Of a DNA stretch of 45,535 nucleotides, positions 8,155 through 17,275 are shown piece after piece (positions within the stretch are counted from its first letter, which is position 1; each line of letters starts with the position of its first letter). The position numbers and the translations under genes were made by a program. Source of the DNA: Pseudomonadota bacterium (GTDB lineage: Bacteria > Pseudomonadota > Gammaproteobacteria > Pseudomonadales > Moraxellaceae); contig JAJZHP010000005.1 of the NCBI GenBank assembly GCA_021804355.1, positions 1 to 45,535 on the forward strand. The letters run 5' to 3'. The notes below the pieces were generated by a model. It saw nothing but the letters and a program-made list of their open reading frames with translations, had not been told where the DNA came from and did no database searches.

Positions 8155-10842
8155 TTAACCCGTATTACGTAATCCTGCCGCAATACCAGCTATAGTTACC
8201 ATCGCTCCTCTATCCAGTAGCTTTCTTCTCTCCTCAGACAAGTCAGGCTCACGCTGCCGCGCCATGATTTCCGCCTGCAGCAGATGCAGGGGTAGAATAT
8301 AGGGCGTTCTGAGCTCTATCGATCTTTTCAGCACCGGATTAAGCGCCAGCAGGGGGCGCCCCTGATTCAGCCGTAGTAAAGACTCGAGGGTTATGATCAG
8401 CCTTTGCCGCAAAAATTCACCTAAAGTGCGTAAAGAGGGATCTTGCGTCAACCTTTGCTCGTAATGCCGTACCACATCCAGATCAGACTTCGCCAGTACC
8501 ATTTCCAGCATATCCATCAAGGCATTAAAATACGGCCATTCTCGACACATCGTACGCAAAACCTCAACCTCACCAGCATCCATGAGTGCATTCAAGGCTC
8601 TGCCGGTGCCCAGCCAGGCAGGCAGCATGAGTCTTATTTGAGTCCAGGCAAATACCCAGGGTATAGCCCGTAAGGAAGCCACTCCACCTTCAGCTGATCG
8701 ACGAGCAGGACGACTCCCTAAAGGCAATCGCTGCAAATCTAGCTCCGGTGTCACCTGACGCATATAAGGCACTAGCCTGGGATCCAGGGCTACCGTCTCG
8801 CGATAAACGTTCAAAGCTGTCTGGCTTAAGCTATCCATGACCCTGCGCCAATCTGACTGCGGTTCTGGTGGCGGACATAGACTGGCTTCCAGAGTCGCCG
8901 AGGCATAGAGTTCCAGATTACGTAACGCGACACCGGGAACCCCGAATTTAAAACGTATCATTTCACCTTGCTCGGTAATTCTGATTCGCCCTCGAATAGT
9001 TCCCGGGGGTTGCGATAGCAATGCCTGGTGAGCAGGGGCCCCACCTCGACTGACGGAGCCTCCCCGACCATGAAAGAAACTCAATATGACACCTGCCTCA
9101 TCAGCGATCTGAGCCAGGCGCTCCTGGGCGCGGTACTGCGCCCAACTGGCTGCCATAAACCCTGCATCTTTAGCAGAATCGGAGTAACCTATCATGACTT
9201 CCTGACGGTTCTGTATCAGCCGTCGGTAAGGCGGCGAAGCCAATAGTGTGCGTAAAATAACTGGGGCAAGCTCCAGATCTTGCAAGGTCTCAAATAAAGG
9301 AACCACCCGCATCGGAGGATTAACCCCCATTTCCTTTTGCAACAATTGTACAGCCAGAACATCACTCGCTGCATGGGCCATGGAAATCACATAGGCACCC
9401 AGGGCATCTTGCGGACTACGGGCCAGCATACGAAAAGTATCCAGCGTTTCTACCACCTCAGGATCCAGCAAGGGTGACCCCGCAGACAAATTGAGTCGTT
9501 GCGGAAGCAAAGGCCGTCGATTTTCAAGCTCCCGTTCCAGGAAACTTAAACGTTCCTCCTCACTCCATGCAAGATAGGTTCTCTCCTCGCCCAGATAGCA
9601 GGTAATAGCATCCAGCACCCGGGCATGGCGCCCGGATTCCTGACGAATATCAAGGCGCATCAATGGCAAACCGAAGCAGGCAACCCTGCGAATGACATCC
9701 GTCAGACCCGACCGGGCAATGGCTCCCATACCACAGGCTATCAACGAATCATGACAAGCTAATAAAGGCTTATATAACTCATTACTATGGGCGTAATACT
9801 CAACATCCGGCAGATCACGACCATCAAGTGCGGCGCGAATACGCTCATGAGTACCTTGCAAGCGTCTCCTGACATCCTTCAGAACATCTCGATAGGGCTC
9901 CATACTTTCCTCACCTGCAAGCGCTTGCAGGTCAGGTGTACATGATTGCATGGACAGATCGGTACGCAATTCTTCCACATCGCGTAAAAATAACTCCACA
10001 GCCATCCAGCGAGCCAGCAACAAGACTCTTTCCGTCACCACCGCCGTGACCGTGGGATTACCATCCCGATCCCCGCCCATCCATGAAGCAAAACGCAAGG
10101 GTGCAGCATGCATATCTAAGGCAGGCATACCCAGTTGACTCATGCCACGATCCAGCTCCCTCATAAACTGCGGAACCGCTTGCCACAAGGTCTGCTCTAT
10201 GGCAGTAAAACCCCAGCGCGCCTCATCCTCAGGCGTTGGCCGCTCATGTCGAATTTCATCAGTCTGCCAAATGGAAAGCACATGACACCGCAATAAATCA
10301 ATCTCCTCCGCCAGTTCTGGAGGGGTCATACGCTGTTTATCCATGCGTTCCAGGCTGTCATGGATATCATCATATTTCTTGATCAAGGTACGACGGCTAA
10401 CTTCTGTGGGATGCGCCGTAAGCACCAGTTCAATATCCAAGCCCGCTACCGCGTCATGAATATGCTGAGGTGACAGGCCTGCCTTAGTCAGCCGGGAGAA
10501 AAGATCAGCCAGCGAACCGGGTTGAGGCTCGGCATCCTGCTGCCGCTGGTGCGCACGGCGTCGACGTACACGATGATGTTGCTCCGCAATATTCGCCAAT
10601 TGCAAGAAGGCCGAATAAGCCCGGGCCAGAACACAAAGATCCTGGTCCCCCATAGCTGATAGCAGCTCATGGATACGATCGATGGCGAGTGACTCATCCT
10701 GTACGGCAAGTTTTGCATGCGCCCGCACTTCTTCCACCAGGCTATAAATTCGCTCACCTTGCGATGCACGTATCGCCCTACCCAATAGGCCACCTAGCAG
10801 CCGGATATCTTCTCTTAAAGCACTATAAGGATCCTCAAGCAT
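8155..10842 (-). CDS. ppc: Phosphoenolpyruvate carboxylase
   Basis: The enzyme makes oxaloacetate from PEP and bicarbonate, refilling the TCA cycle. It has 895 residues, close to the 883 of E. coli. Visible signatures are VLTAHPTEVSRRT (catalytic His, about residue 141), MGGDRDGNP, the active-site loop FFHGRGGSVSRGG (about 602-614), and the conserved C-terminal end GLRNTG. The start ATG at 10842 follows the hybrid kinase stop by 13 bp, so ppc is probably the second gene of a kinase-ppc transcript. No terminator was seen between ppc and olsB. Confidence 0.97.
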   Translation of the reverse strand: MLEDPYSALREDIRLLGGLLGRAIRASQGERIYSLVEEVRAHAKLAVQDESLAIDRIHELLSAMGDQDLCVLARAYSAFLQLANIAEQHHRVRRRRAHQRQQDAEPQPGSLADLFSRLTKAGLSPQHIHDAVAGLDIELVLTAHPTEVSRRTLIKKYDDIHDSLERMDKQRMTPPELAEEIDLLRCHVLSIWQTDEIRHERPTPEDEARWGFTAIEQTLWQAVPQFMRELDRGMSQLGMPALDMHAAPLRFASWMGGDRDGNPTVTAVVTERVLLLARWMAVELFLRDVEELRTDLSMQSCTPDLQALAGEESMEPYRDVLKDVRRRLQGTHERIRAALDGRDLPDVEYYAHSNELYKPLLACHDSLIACGMGAIARSGLTDVIRRVACFGLPLMRLDIRQESGRHARVLDAITCYLGEERTYLAWSEEERLSFLERELENRRPLLPQRLNLSAGSPLLDPEVVETLDTFRMLARSPQDALGAYVISMAHAASDVLAVQLLQKEMGVNPPMRVVPLFETLQDLELAPVILRTLLASPPYRRLIQNRQEVMIGYSDSAKDAGFMAASWAQYRAQERLAQIADEAGVILSFFHGRGGSVSRGGAPAHQALLSQPPGTIRGRIRITEQGEMIRFKFGVPGVALRNLELYASATLEASLCPPPEPQSDWRRVMDSLSQTALNVYRETVALDPRLVPYMRQVTPELDLQRLPLGSRPARRSAEGGVASLRAIPWVFAWTQIRLMLPAWLGTGRALNALMDAGEVEVLRTMCREWPYFNALMDMLEMVLAKSDLDVVRHYEQRLTQDPSLRTLGEFLRQRLIITLESLLRLNQGRPLLALNPVLKRSIELRTPYILPLHLLQAEIMARQREPDLSEERRKLLDRGAMVTIAGIAAGLRNTG

Positions 10843-10855
10843 AATGATGACCTCA

Positions 10856-13612
10856 TCAGAGAACCACCCAATGTTCCAGCTTGGTTCTTAGGTCTGCCGG
10901 ACTGATGGGTTTAGGTAAATGATCATCCATCCCTGCCTCGTAGCAAGCCAGAATATGGGGACGTGTAACATGTGCCGTAACCGCCAACATGGGGGTACGC
11001 GATTTGCCCTGTTGTTGTTCTATCTCACGGATGCGTCGTGCTGCTTCGAACCCATCACAGACAGGCATTTCACAATCCATCAAAATCAGATCAAAAGCAT
11101 GCTGTGCTGACTGAAAGCGACTGCATGCCTGCTCTCCATCAGCCACTACTTCAGGCTCCATGCCAAGTCGACGCAACATACCTACCAAGACCATTTGATT
11201 CGTAGGATTATCTTCAGCCACCAGAATTCGCAGAGGCCGGTGACTGGCTAAGGTGGAGGGAGGTCCTTCTGGCAGCACCTGATCGCGCAGAAGTATATTG
11301 GCCAAGGACTGCCTGAACTCATGTCCCATGACGGGCCTTTCCATGGCCCCGGCCACACCCGCTTGATGCAGTAAACCCGGATTAGGTTGCCAATACGGCT
11401 GAGTCATGACAATCAACTCAGTTAATTGTGTCAGTTGCAGTTCTGCCATACGTTGCCGTAAGGACAAACCATTCATATCCACCAGCTGCAATTCGGTCAC
11501 CACCAGACCAAAAGGCTTCCCCTCCGCTTCAGCCTGTGCCAGCATGCTTAAACATTCAGCTCCCGACATGGCTGTTTCGATAACCAAATCAGGCAAAGCC
11601 GCCTCACGGCTCATCAATTCAAGATATTCGAGATCAGAATCCACCAAAAGCAAACGGCAAGCCAATCCAGCTGGCCAATCTACGGGAGGAGTAGGCAACA
11701 AGGGCACCCCCAACTCCACCCAGAAACTAAAGGTGCTCCCTTGATGCAGGTGGCTTTCCACACTGATATCTCCTCCCATCAGCTGACAGAGGCGACGACA
11801 TATGGCCAGACCCAGACCGCTGCTACCTTCATTTTTCTGGGGCCGATCACCCTGTTGAAAACTGTCAAATATATGTTCCAGCGAGGCTTCCGATATGCCA
11901 CATCCTGTGTCCTTGACGGCAAATTCAAGCCGAACTCCCTGACTGGTACGCCGACTGGTCACCATCAAATCAATACGGCCGCGATCGGTATATTTGACAG
12001 CATTAGCTAATAGGTTAATCAAAATCTGGCGTAACCTGACGCTATCACCCAACACTCTGACCGGTGTGCGCGCCGACACTGAACCTAAAATCCTGAGCCC
12101 TTTGCGATATGACCTGACTTTAAATAAGGCAAGCGACTCCACCAACATGCGCAAAAGATCAAACTCTTGGATATCAAGGCTCATGCGCCCAGACTCCACG
12201 CGAGAATAATCAAGAATATCGTTAATGACTGTCAGCAAGCCTTCGCCTGAAGTCGCAATGGTTGAGACAATACGTTGTTGTTCCTGAGAAAGCCCTGAAA
12301 CGCGAAGTAGATCAATCATACCCAGAACTCCACTCATAGGGGTTCTGATTTCATGACTCATGGTGGCTAAAAACTCACTTTTGGCCGAATTTTGCGCTTC
12401 AGCGCGCAAGACTTCTCGTGCGGTGTCTTGTTGTTTACGCTGAAGCTCCCGCAGTCTTACCCCTACGCCCAAGGTGAGCAACAGCCCGGTAGCCAGCAAG
12501 GCCAGTTTAATGTCGTCCACCAGGTATCCTTGATAGGGCATCCACCCTTCCAAGGCTAAAACCGACCAGCCTCCCACCATGAAAAATGCAGCCCAACCCA
12601 CCATATAGAAGAAGGCTGCCCGTTCACCCTGACGGTAACGCCAGTAGGCGATAACAGGAAACAGCAACATATTTAAAATAGCCATCGCCATCACCAGTTG
12701 CGCAGCCAAGCGCAGATTACCTACCCAAACCGGCGTTAAGGCGAGGGCAGCGAAGACAACATTCGCTTTCAGGTAGCGCTGCGATAACGACTTATGACGC
12801 AGATTTAAATAGCTTGCAGCAAACAAGGGAGCCAATAAATTAGATAGCGCCACCCATAATAAGGCGCTGATATCCTGAATAGACGGATAAGGCCACCAGT
12901 GATAAAAAAGTCCATCAGCGCAGAGCAAGTACCCCAGCACGGGAATCTGATTGATCACATACCATAAAAATATACTGTCACGACTAAAAGCCCATAACAG
13001 CAAATTGACCAGCAGCAATACCAGCATGGCCCCGTAGAGCAGACCTTTTCGCCACGCATCACTCGTTTGATGCGCCATAAAACTCTGTTCGGTGTAAAGA
13101 TGCAGGGGTAAAACAACGCTACTGGTTGTTTGTACCTTGAGATACCAGGTGGTCTGCGTGTGCCCGGGTATCGTGAGCCGAAAGTCCAAGGAGCGCTGTG
13201 AAAGTAGTCTTTCCTCAGGAGCCACATGATCCCCACTGTGCTCCAGGTAAGTGAGCCGACCCTGTTGACATGCATACAGCCTGACTTCATCCAGCACAGG
13301 ATAATCGACATCCAAAATCCTGGTCATCGGCTGGTCAAAGCGATTATTCAGTTGCAGCCGCAACCAGACCGGATGATCGTGAAAGCCTAAATCTATGCCC
13401 CGAATGGAATGCCATCCTGTCATAGGACAGGGGGCATGATCACTCCAGCTCCCCCGTAACGAAACCGAAGTTTGTGATAGCAATGCTTGCGAATCATAGT
13501 CTGCCTTAGCTGGATCTAAATCTAGTGCACACCATACCTGCGCGCTGACCAGCAGGCATAACATTGCCATACCAACCCTGCATGCGGATATAATCAGGCC
13601 CGGCTGCTCCAT
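10856..13612 (-). CDS. Hybrid sensor histidine kinase, 7TMR-DISM type, with two receiver domains
   Basis: The 918-residue protein has a signal peptide or first helix, a periplasmic 7TMR-DISMED2-like sensor (about 40-180), seven hydrophobic segments (about 190-390), then HisKA with the H-box TMSHEIRTPMSGVLG (His 420). The HATPase domain (N box LINLLANAVKYTDRG, G boxes DTGCGIS and SSGLGLAI) and two receiver domains follow. The first receiver is degenerate: the expected phospho-Asp position reads VVTELQL, with Glu instead of Asp. The second (LVAEDNPTNQ, ILMDCEMPVCDG, PKPI) is complete. There is no Hpt domain, so a separate phosphotransfer partner is expected. The gene lies 13 bp before ppc. Its stimulus is unknown. 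Confidence 0.93.
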   Translation of the reverse strand: MEQPGLIISACRVGMAMLCLLVSAQVWCALDLDPAKADYDSQALLSQTSVSLRGSWSDHAPCPMTGWHSIRGIDLGFHDHPVWLRLQLNNRFDQPMTRILDVDYPVLDEVRLYACQQGRLTYLEHSGDHVAPEERLLSQRSLDFRLTIPGHTQTTWYLKVQTTSSVVLPLHLYTEQSFMAHQTSDAWRKGLLYGAMLVLLLVNLLLWAFSRDSIFLWYVINQIPVLGYLLCADGLFYHWWPYPSIQDISALLWVALSNLLAPLFAASYLNLRHKSLSQRYLKANVVFAALALTPVWVGNLRLAAQLVMAMAILNMLLFPVIAYWRYRQGERAAFFYMVGWAAFFMVGGWSVLALEGWMPYQGYLVDDIKLALLATGLLLTLGVGVRLRELQRKQQDTAREVLRAEAQNSAKSEFLATMSHEIRTPMSGVLGMIDLLRVSGLSQEQQRIVSTIATSGEGLLTVINDILDYSRVESGRMSLDIQEFDLLRMLVESLALFKVRSYRKGLRILGSVSARTPVRVLGDSVRLRQILINLLANAVKYTDRGRIDLMVTSRRTSQGVRLEFAVKDTGCGISEASLEHIFDSFQQGDRPQKNEGSSGLGLAICRRLCQLMGGDISVESHLHQGSTFSFWVELGVPLLPTPPVDWPAGLACRLLLVDSDLEYLELMSREAALPDLVIETAMSGAECLSMLAQAEAEGKPFGLVVTELQLVDMNGLSLRQRMAELQLTQLTELIVMTQPYWQPNPGLLHQAGVAGAMERPVMGHEFRQSLANILLRDQVLPEGPPSTLASHRPLRILVAEDNPTNQMVLVGMLRRLGMEPEVVADGEQACSRFQSAQHAFDLILMDCEMPVCDGFEAARRIREIEQQQGKSRTPMLAVTAHVTRPHILACYEAGMDDHLPKPISPADLRTKLEHWVVL

Positions 13613-13784
13613 GACACAATCCCTTGTACCGTTGCTGCGATGACATGGAGTATATATCTAAGTCGCGGCCGAACTAGACTATCAATTCATCATGGGCATT
13701 TGTGCCGATGGATTTTTTGATGATTGCATGACATATCAGCGTTAAATGGTTACCTTACTTCCCCAGACATACAAAGGGTTCACT

Positions 13785-14864
13785 ATGTCTCGCTTGCCTC
13801 AGAATGCCATCCAACCCCTTGCTCCAGATCTGCTCCAGCCCATTCTACTACCTTGGGCGCAAGCCATCTTGAGGGCCATTGCCATCTTGGCAGCGCTCGG
13901 TTATGCCTACGCGGTTCCCCAAGCACTCACGTTGACCACCTATGCCCTGTTTTTATTAGGCGGCACCATCTTCATGGCCTGCTCGGCCATGCTGGGTCTC
14001 TGGACGATACTGCGCGGTGGCCAGGCTATAGTGACCGGCTTATTGCTGATTTCAGACCTGACAGGCTGGCTCACTCTGTTGCTCAACGACCCATCGAACG
14101 CAGCGCCTAGTCTCGCTTTATGGCCGGTGGTCATGATGCTGCAAGCGATGATCCTGCCGTGGCGCTGGTGGCGCTGGTCACTAGGCTTAAGCCTCACAGG
14201 CGCGACGGCCATTCTCGCTCTGCGTCAATTTTGGCTACATATTCCCCTGAACTTCACGGGTCAGTCACTCTTGTTAATGGACATAATGAGCGCTGCCCCC
14301 ATAGCCATCTTCAGCTATTACCTGGGCCTTATGCATGAACGTACGGCGCGCATCACCGAACCTGACCCCCTGACCGGCTTGGGTAATCGCTGGACTTTTT
14401 ATGAAGCCGCCAAATATCTCCTGCCTTACCACCAGCGTAATCTGACTCCCATGATGGTGTTATATGCGGAAGTCGAAATTTTAAGTCAGCAAAAAAAACA
14501 AACCAGCTCTATGGTTGTCGATCTCGTCGTTAAACAATTTGCTTCCATACTTGATAGGCGACTACGCGCCAGTGATGTAGCCAGCCGTTATAGCCGCTGC
14601 AGCTTTGCTCTGTTGCTCGCCGATATTTCTTCCCGAGAAGCTGAAAAAATTGCCTTTGAAGTTCAGCAAGAGTTTCATCAGTGGGCAAAAAACAAGAATT
14701 ACCCTGCTTTTGCCCACCTTGGATTAGCCGTCGTACCTGTTCGGCCCATAGCATTGGATCAGATATTGATTAACATCAATGCGGCGTTATTTAGGGCCAA
14801 ACAATATAAGCGGGGGGTCAGTGGAGCTGTTTTCGCAGACCCCGAACAGACCCTGGGTGCGTAA
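13785..14864 (+). CDS. Membrane protein with degenerate GGDEF domain
   Basis: The 359-residue product is read from the ATG at 13785 because AAGGG lies 6-7 nt upstream; an ATG at 13746 without a site would add 13 residues. The N-terminal half has about six hydrophobic segments (residues 20-180). The C-terminal half starts with EPDPLTGLGNRWTFYEAAKY, the classic opening of a GGDEF diguanylate cyclase domain. However, the signature itself reads SRYSRCSFALLL, where SRYGGDEFALLL is expected. The metal- and substrate-binding residues are therefore missing and synthesis of c-di-GMP is unlikely. It may bind a nucleotide or act as a regulator. It is divergent from the hybrid kinase with a 172-bp gap. 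Confidence 0.85.
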   Translation: MSRLPQNAIQPLAPDLLQPILLPWAQAILRAIAILAALGYAYAVPQALTLTTYALFLLGGTIFMACSAMLGLWTILRGGQAIVTGLLLISDLTGWLTLLLNDPSNAAPSLALWPVVMMLQAMILPWRWWRWSLGLSLTGATAILALRQFWLHIPLNFTGQSLLLMDIMSAAPIAIFSYYLGLMHERTARITEPDPLTGLGNRWTFYEAAKYLLPYHQRNLTPMMVLYAEVEILSQQKKQTSSMVVDLVVKQFASILDRRLRASDVASRYSRCSFALLLADISSREAEKIAFEVQQEFHQWAKNKNYPAFAHLGLAVVPVRPIALDQILININAALFRAKQYKRGVSGAVFADPEQTLGA

Positions 14865-14938
14865 CAAACCTTAAAAATGCTGCATTAACATATAGCAATG
14901 CTAATTAAGGGATGATAAAATCGCCACCGCCGATGTTT

Positions 14939-14997
14939 CGGGTGCCTGGTAGTCTCGCTGAGACGACCGCCGAATTCGGCTCAATGCGAGGCGCCCG
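14939..14997 (+). ncRNA. Predicted three-way-junction RNA in leader of Ala/Pro lipoprotein gene
   Basis: The 59-nt segment can fold into a closed three-way junction. The outer stem CGGGTGCCT / AGGCGCCCG has 9 pairs with one G-T. Inside are the arm GGT-A-GTCTC-GCT-GAGAC-G-ACC and the arm GCCG-AATT-CGGC, then an unpaired TCAATGCG. The 12-bp palindrome GTTAACGTTAAC (15003-15014) follows and the ribosome-binding site GAGAGA comes shortly after. This is consistent with a cis-acting leader (riboswitch-like or protein-binding) or a small RNA. I do not recognise a named class. A DNA-level operator is possible. Confidence 0.4.
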
Positions 14998-15038
14998 GCA
15001 TGGTTAACGTTAACTGGTTACCTGAGAGACTTATCATC

Positions 15039-15329
15039 ATGCAGATCAAAAAGATTGCGATCTCCGCCGCTATTGTTGCCACGTTGGCCATGGCTGGCTG
15101 CGCCAAGAAAGACGACGCTGCTGCTCCTGCCGCTGACGCTGCTGCTCCGGCTCCTGCCGCTGACGCTGCTGCTGCTGCTCCAGCTGCTGCCCCTGCTGCT
15201 CCGGCTGCTGCCGCTGCCGCCCCTGCTGCTCCGGCTGACGCCGCTGCTGCTCCGGCCGCTGCTGCTCCTGCCGCTGCTGCTCCGGCAGACGCTGCTGCTC
15301 CAGCTGCTGCTCCAGCTGCACCCAAGTAA
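15039..15329 (+). CDS. Ala/Pro-rich low-complexity lipoprotein
   Basis: The 96-residue product begins MQIKKIAISAAIVATLAMAG then Cys, a typical lipoprotein signal with the lipobox MAGC. The mature part is AKKDD followed by about 70 residues made almost only of Ala, Pro and Asp (AAAPAADAAAPAPAADAAAA style). Such a chain is probably an extended, flexible spacer anchored in the outer membrane (Ala at +2). The ATG at 15039 is preferred over 15000 because it starts the signal peptide and has GAGAGA 10 nt before it. The coding DNA is GCTGCTGCTCC-type repeats, which makes other frames falsely open. It has its own terminator and a structured leader. Confidence 0.78.
   Translation: MQIKKIAISAAIVATLAMAGCAKKDDAAAPAADAAAPAPAADAAAAAPAAAPAAPAAAAAAPAAPADAAAAPAAAAPAAAAPADAAAPAAAPAAPK
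15115..15322 (+). repeat. GCN-rich degenerate tandem repeat
   Basis: About 200 bp consist of imperfect GCTGCTGCTCC / GCTGACGCTGCTG units encoding the Ala/Pro/Asp chain. Such repeats are prone to length change by slippage, so allele length probably varies between strains. Confidence 0.8.
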
Positions 15330-15348
15330 TCGCTGTTTGATTACTGCG

Positions 15349-15374
15349 AAAGGGCACTTCGGTGCCCTTTTTCT
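15349..15374 (+). terminator. Rho-independent terminator after Ala/Pro lipoprotein
   Basis: AAAGGGCAC-TTCG-GTGCCCTTT forms a perfect 9-bp stem with a stable TTCG loop and is followed by TTCTTT. It lies 20 bp after the stop codon, closing a single-gene unit with strong termination, as for an abundantly made small lipoprotein. Confidence 0.93.
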
Positions 15375-15481
15375 TTGGGCCGCCAGCATGATTTTTAATA
15401 TCCTTCAATCTTGGCAAATGAGATTAAGTTTGGCTTAATGGTCTCTTGTTTTTACCTTGTTATCAGCATCGGTACCCTGAC

Positions 15482-15979
15482 ATGTCATTATGCCCCTGTG
15501 GATCCGGACTGGCTTTCGAAAACTGTTGCCAGCCTGTACTAGAAAACCCAATTCAAGCACGCACTGCCTTGCAGCTAATGCGCGCACGCTACACCGCCTA
15601 CGTCATGCATCGCATGGATTTTGTACTTAGCAGCACACACCCGGATACACGCGACGCTGCTGACCAAGAAGCCATGGAATCCTGGTCACATGCCGCTACG
15701 TGGACAGGTCTTGAAATCATCTCTCCCGGCTCACAACACTCGGCAGGCGATGACCGTATTGAGTTTAAGGCCTATTTTCAGGTTCAGAATGTACCTCAGG
15801 TCCATCACGAACGCAGCCTGTTTCGTCATGATCAAGGCCAGTGGTGGTTTGTCGATGGCCAGGATATTTACAGTGGCCCTCTGGAAAAGCGACGTCCTTA
15901 CGTCAAAGAACAGCATACCGGCCGAAATGACCCCTGCCCCTGTGGCAGCGGCAAGAAATTTAAAAAATGTTGTGCCTAA
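15482..15979 (+). CDS. ychJ: YchJ/UPF0225 family SEC-C motif protein
   Basis: The 165-residue protein starts [16 protein letters not shown], a SEC-C zinc-binding motif, and ends with a second one, [13 protein letters not shown]. The middle has the YchJ-type NTF2-like region [20 protein letters not shown] and ARTWTGLEI-like sequence. The ATG at 15482 follows the family start; 15446 would add 12 residues not seen in relatives. The function is unknown; SEC-C motifs are also found at the SecA C terminus where they bind zinc and SecB/ribosome. It is 18 bp upstream of the thiolase gene. Confidence 0.9.
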   Translation: MSLCPCGSGLAFENCCQPVLENPIQARTALQLMRARYTAYVMHRMDFVLSSTHPDTRDAADQEAMESWSHAATWTGLEIISPGSQHSAGDDRIEFKAYFQVQNVPQVHHERSLFRHDQGQWWFVDGQDIYSGPLEKRRPYVKEQHTGRNDPCPCGSGKKFKKCCA

Positions 15980-15997
15980 CTTAAGAGGTACCTTGTC

Positions 15998-17173
15998 ATG
16001 ACTGATATCTATATTTTAGGTGCGGCGCGCACCCCCATGGGTAGTTTTCAAGGCAGCCTGGCTGGCGTCAGTGCAACTGACTTGGGTGCCGTGGCTTTAC
16101 GCGCTGCCCTGGAGCGAAGTGGCCTGCAGGCCACTAACCTAGATGAAGTCCTGATGGGCTGTGTCTTACCTGCAGCACTTCGTCAGGCTCCTGCGCGCCA
16201 GGCCATGCTCAAAGCAGGTTTCCTTGAGTCCACGGGCGCAACCACCATCAATAAGGTATGCGGCTCAGGCATGAAGTCCTTGATGCTGGCCGCTGACATC
16301 ATCAAGGCGGGAAGCGCTAACATCGTGGCCGCAGGCGGCATGGAAAGCATGAGCAATGCTCCTTACCTGCTGGAAAAAGCTCGTGCCGGCCTGCGTATGG
16401 GTCATGCAGAAATCAAGGACCATATGTTTCTAGACGGCCTTGAAGACGCCCAAACTGCACGCGCCATGGGCAGCTTTGCGCAAGAAACTGCCCACGCCAG
16501 GGGTATCACGCGAGAACAGATGGATGATTTTGCTCGCTCTTCACTGTTACGAGCCCAGACAGCCCAGCGCGATGGACTGTTCCAGGCCGAGATTGCAGCT
16601 GTCGAGATCACTCATCGACAGGGTACGACCCTGGTCGACCAGGATGAACAACCCCTGAACGCTCGTCCTGACAAGATTTCTAGTTTACGACCAGCCTTTG
16701 CCAAAGATGGAACCCTTACGGCAGCCAACTCCAGTTCCATTTCGGATGGGGCTTCGGCGCTGATTATAGCCAGCGCACAAGCTACCCAGGCCACTGGAAG
16801 CCACCCCATAGCCCGACTCGTCGCTCAAGCCACTCATTCACAGGCCCCTGCTGAATTTACACTCGCACCCGTGGGCGCCCTGCGTAAAGTGCTTGAACGA
16901 GCCGCCTGGAGCGTTAAGGATGTTGATCTTTTCGAGGTCAATGAAGCTTTTGCCATGGTTGCCATGTTGCCTATGATGGACCTGGGGATACCCCATGATC
17001 AACTGAACATTCATGGAGGAGCTTGTGCACTGGGCCACCCTCTTGGGTCTTCAGGTAGCCGTATTGTGGTAACCCTGATACATGCTTTGCGGGCACGCCA
17101 ACTCAAACGAGGCGTAGCCGCCCTGTGCATAGGTGGAGGAGAAGCCACCGCCGTAGCTATCGAGCTCTTATGA
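15998..17173 (+). CDS. Acetyl-CoA acetyltransferase (thiolase II)
   Basis: The enzyme condenses two acetyl-CoA to acetoacetyl-CoA or runs the reverse thiolysis. At 391 residues it is the normal biosynthetic thiolase size. Catalytic Cys 88 lies in NKVCGSGMKSL; the His is in GGACALGHPLGSSGSR (about 340-355) and the second Cys in CIGGGEATA near the end. NEAFAMV is also typical. A GAGG-like AAGAGG lies 10 nt before the ATG. No polyhydroxyalkanoate or ketone-body genes are adjacent, so the pathway (PHA, fatty acid or amino acid breakdown) cannot be fixed from this window. Confidence 0.95.
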   Translation: MTDIYILGAARTPMGSFQGSLAGVSATDLGAVALRAALERSGLQATNLDEVLMGCVLPAALRQAPARQAMLKAGFLESTGATTINKVCGSGMKSLMLAADIIKAGSANIVAAGGMESMSNAPYLLEKARAGLRMGHAEIKDHMFLDGLEDAQTARAMGSFAQETAHARGITREQMDDFARSSLLRAQTAQRDGLFQAEIAAVEITHRQGTTLVDQDEQPLNARPDKISSLRPAFAKDGTLTAANSSSISDGASALIIASAQATQATGSHPIARLVAQATHSQAPAEFTLAPVGALRKVLERAAWSVKDVDLFEVNEAFAMVAMLPMMDLGIPHDQLNIHGGACALGHPLGSSGSRIVVTLIHALRARQLKRGVAALCIGGGEATAVAIELL

Positions 17174-17275
17174 CTATCGTAAACCCCAGTAGCCCTGCTT
17201 GCCTGGATCTTGTACTCTAGGCAAGCTACGCTAGACTGTGGTATCCCCATCATAAAAAGATTAAGGGTTGTGACT

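Noticed and set aside
14981-15438. Long open frames on other strands and frames over the Ala/Pro gene (Gly/Ala-, Ser/Arg-, Leu- and Gln-rich)
   Set aside because: They are by-products of the GCN repeat DNA; only the plus frame from 15039 has a signal peptide, ribosome-binding site and terminator.
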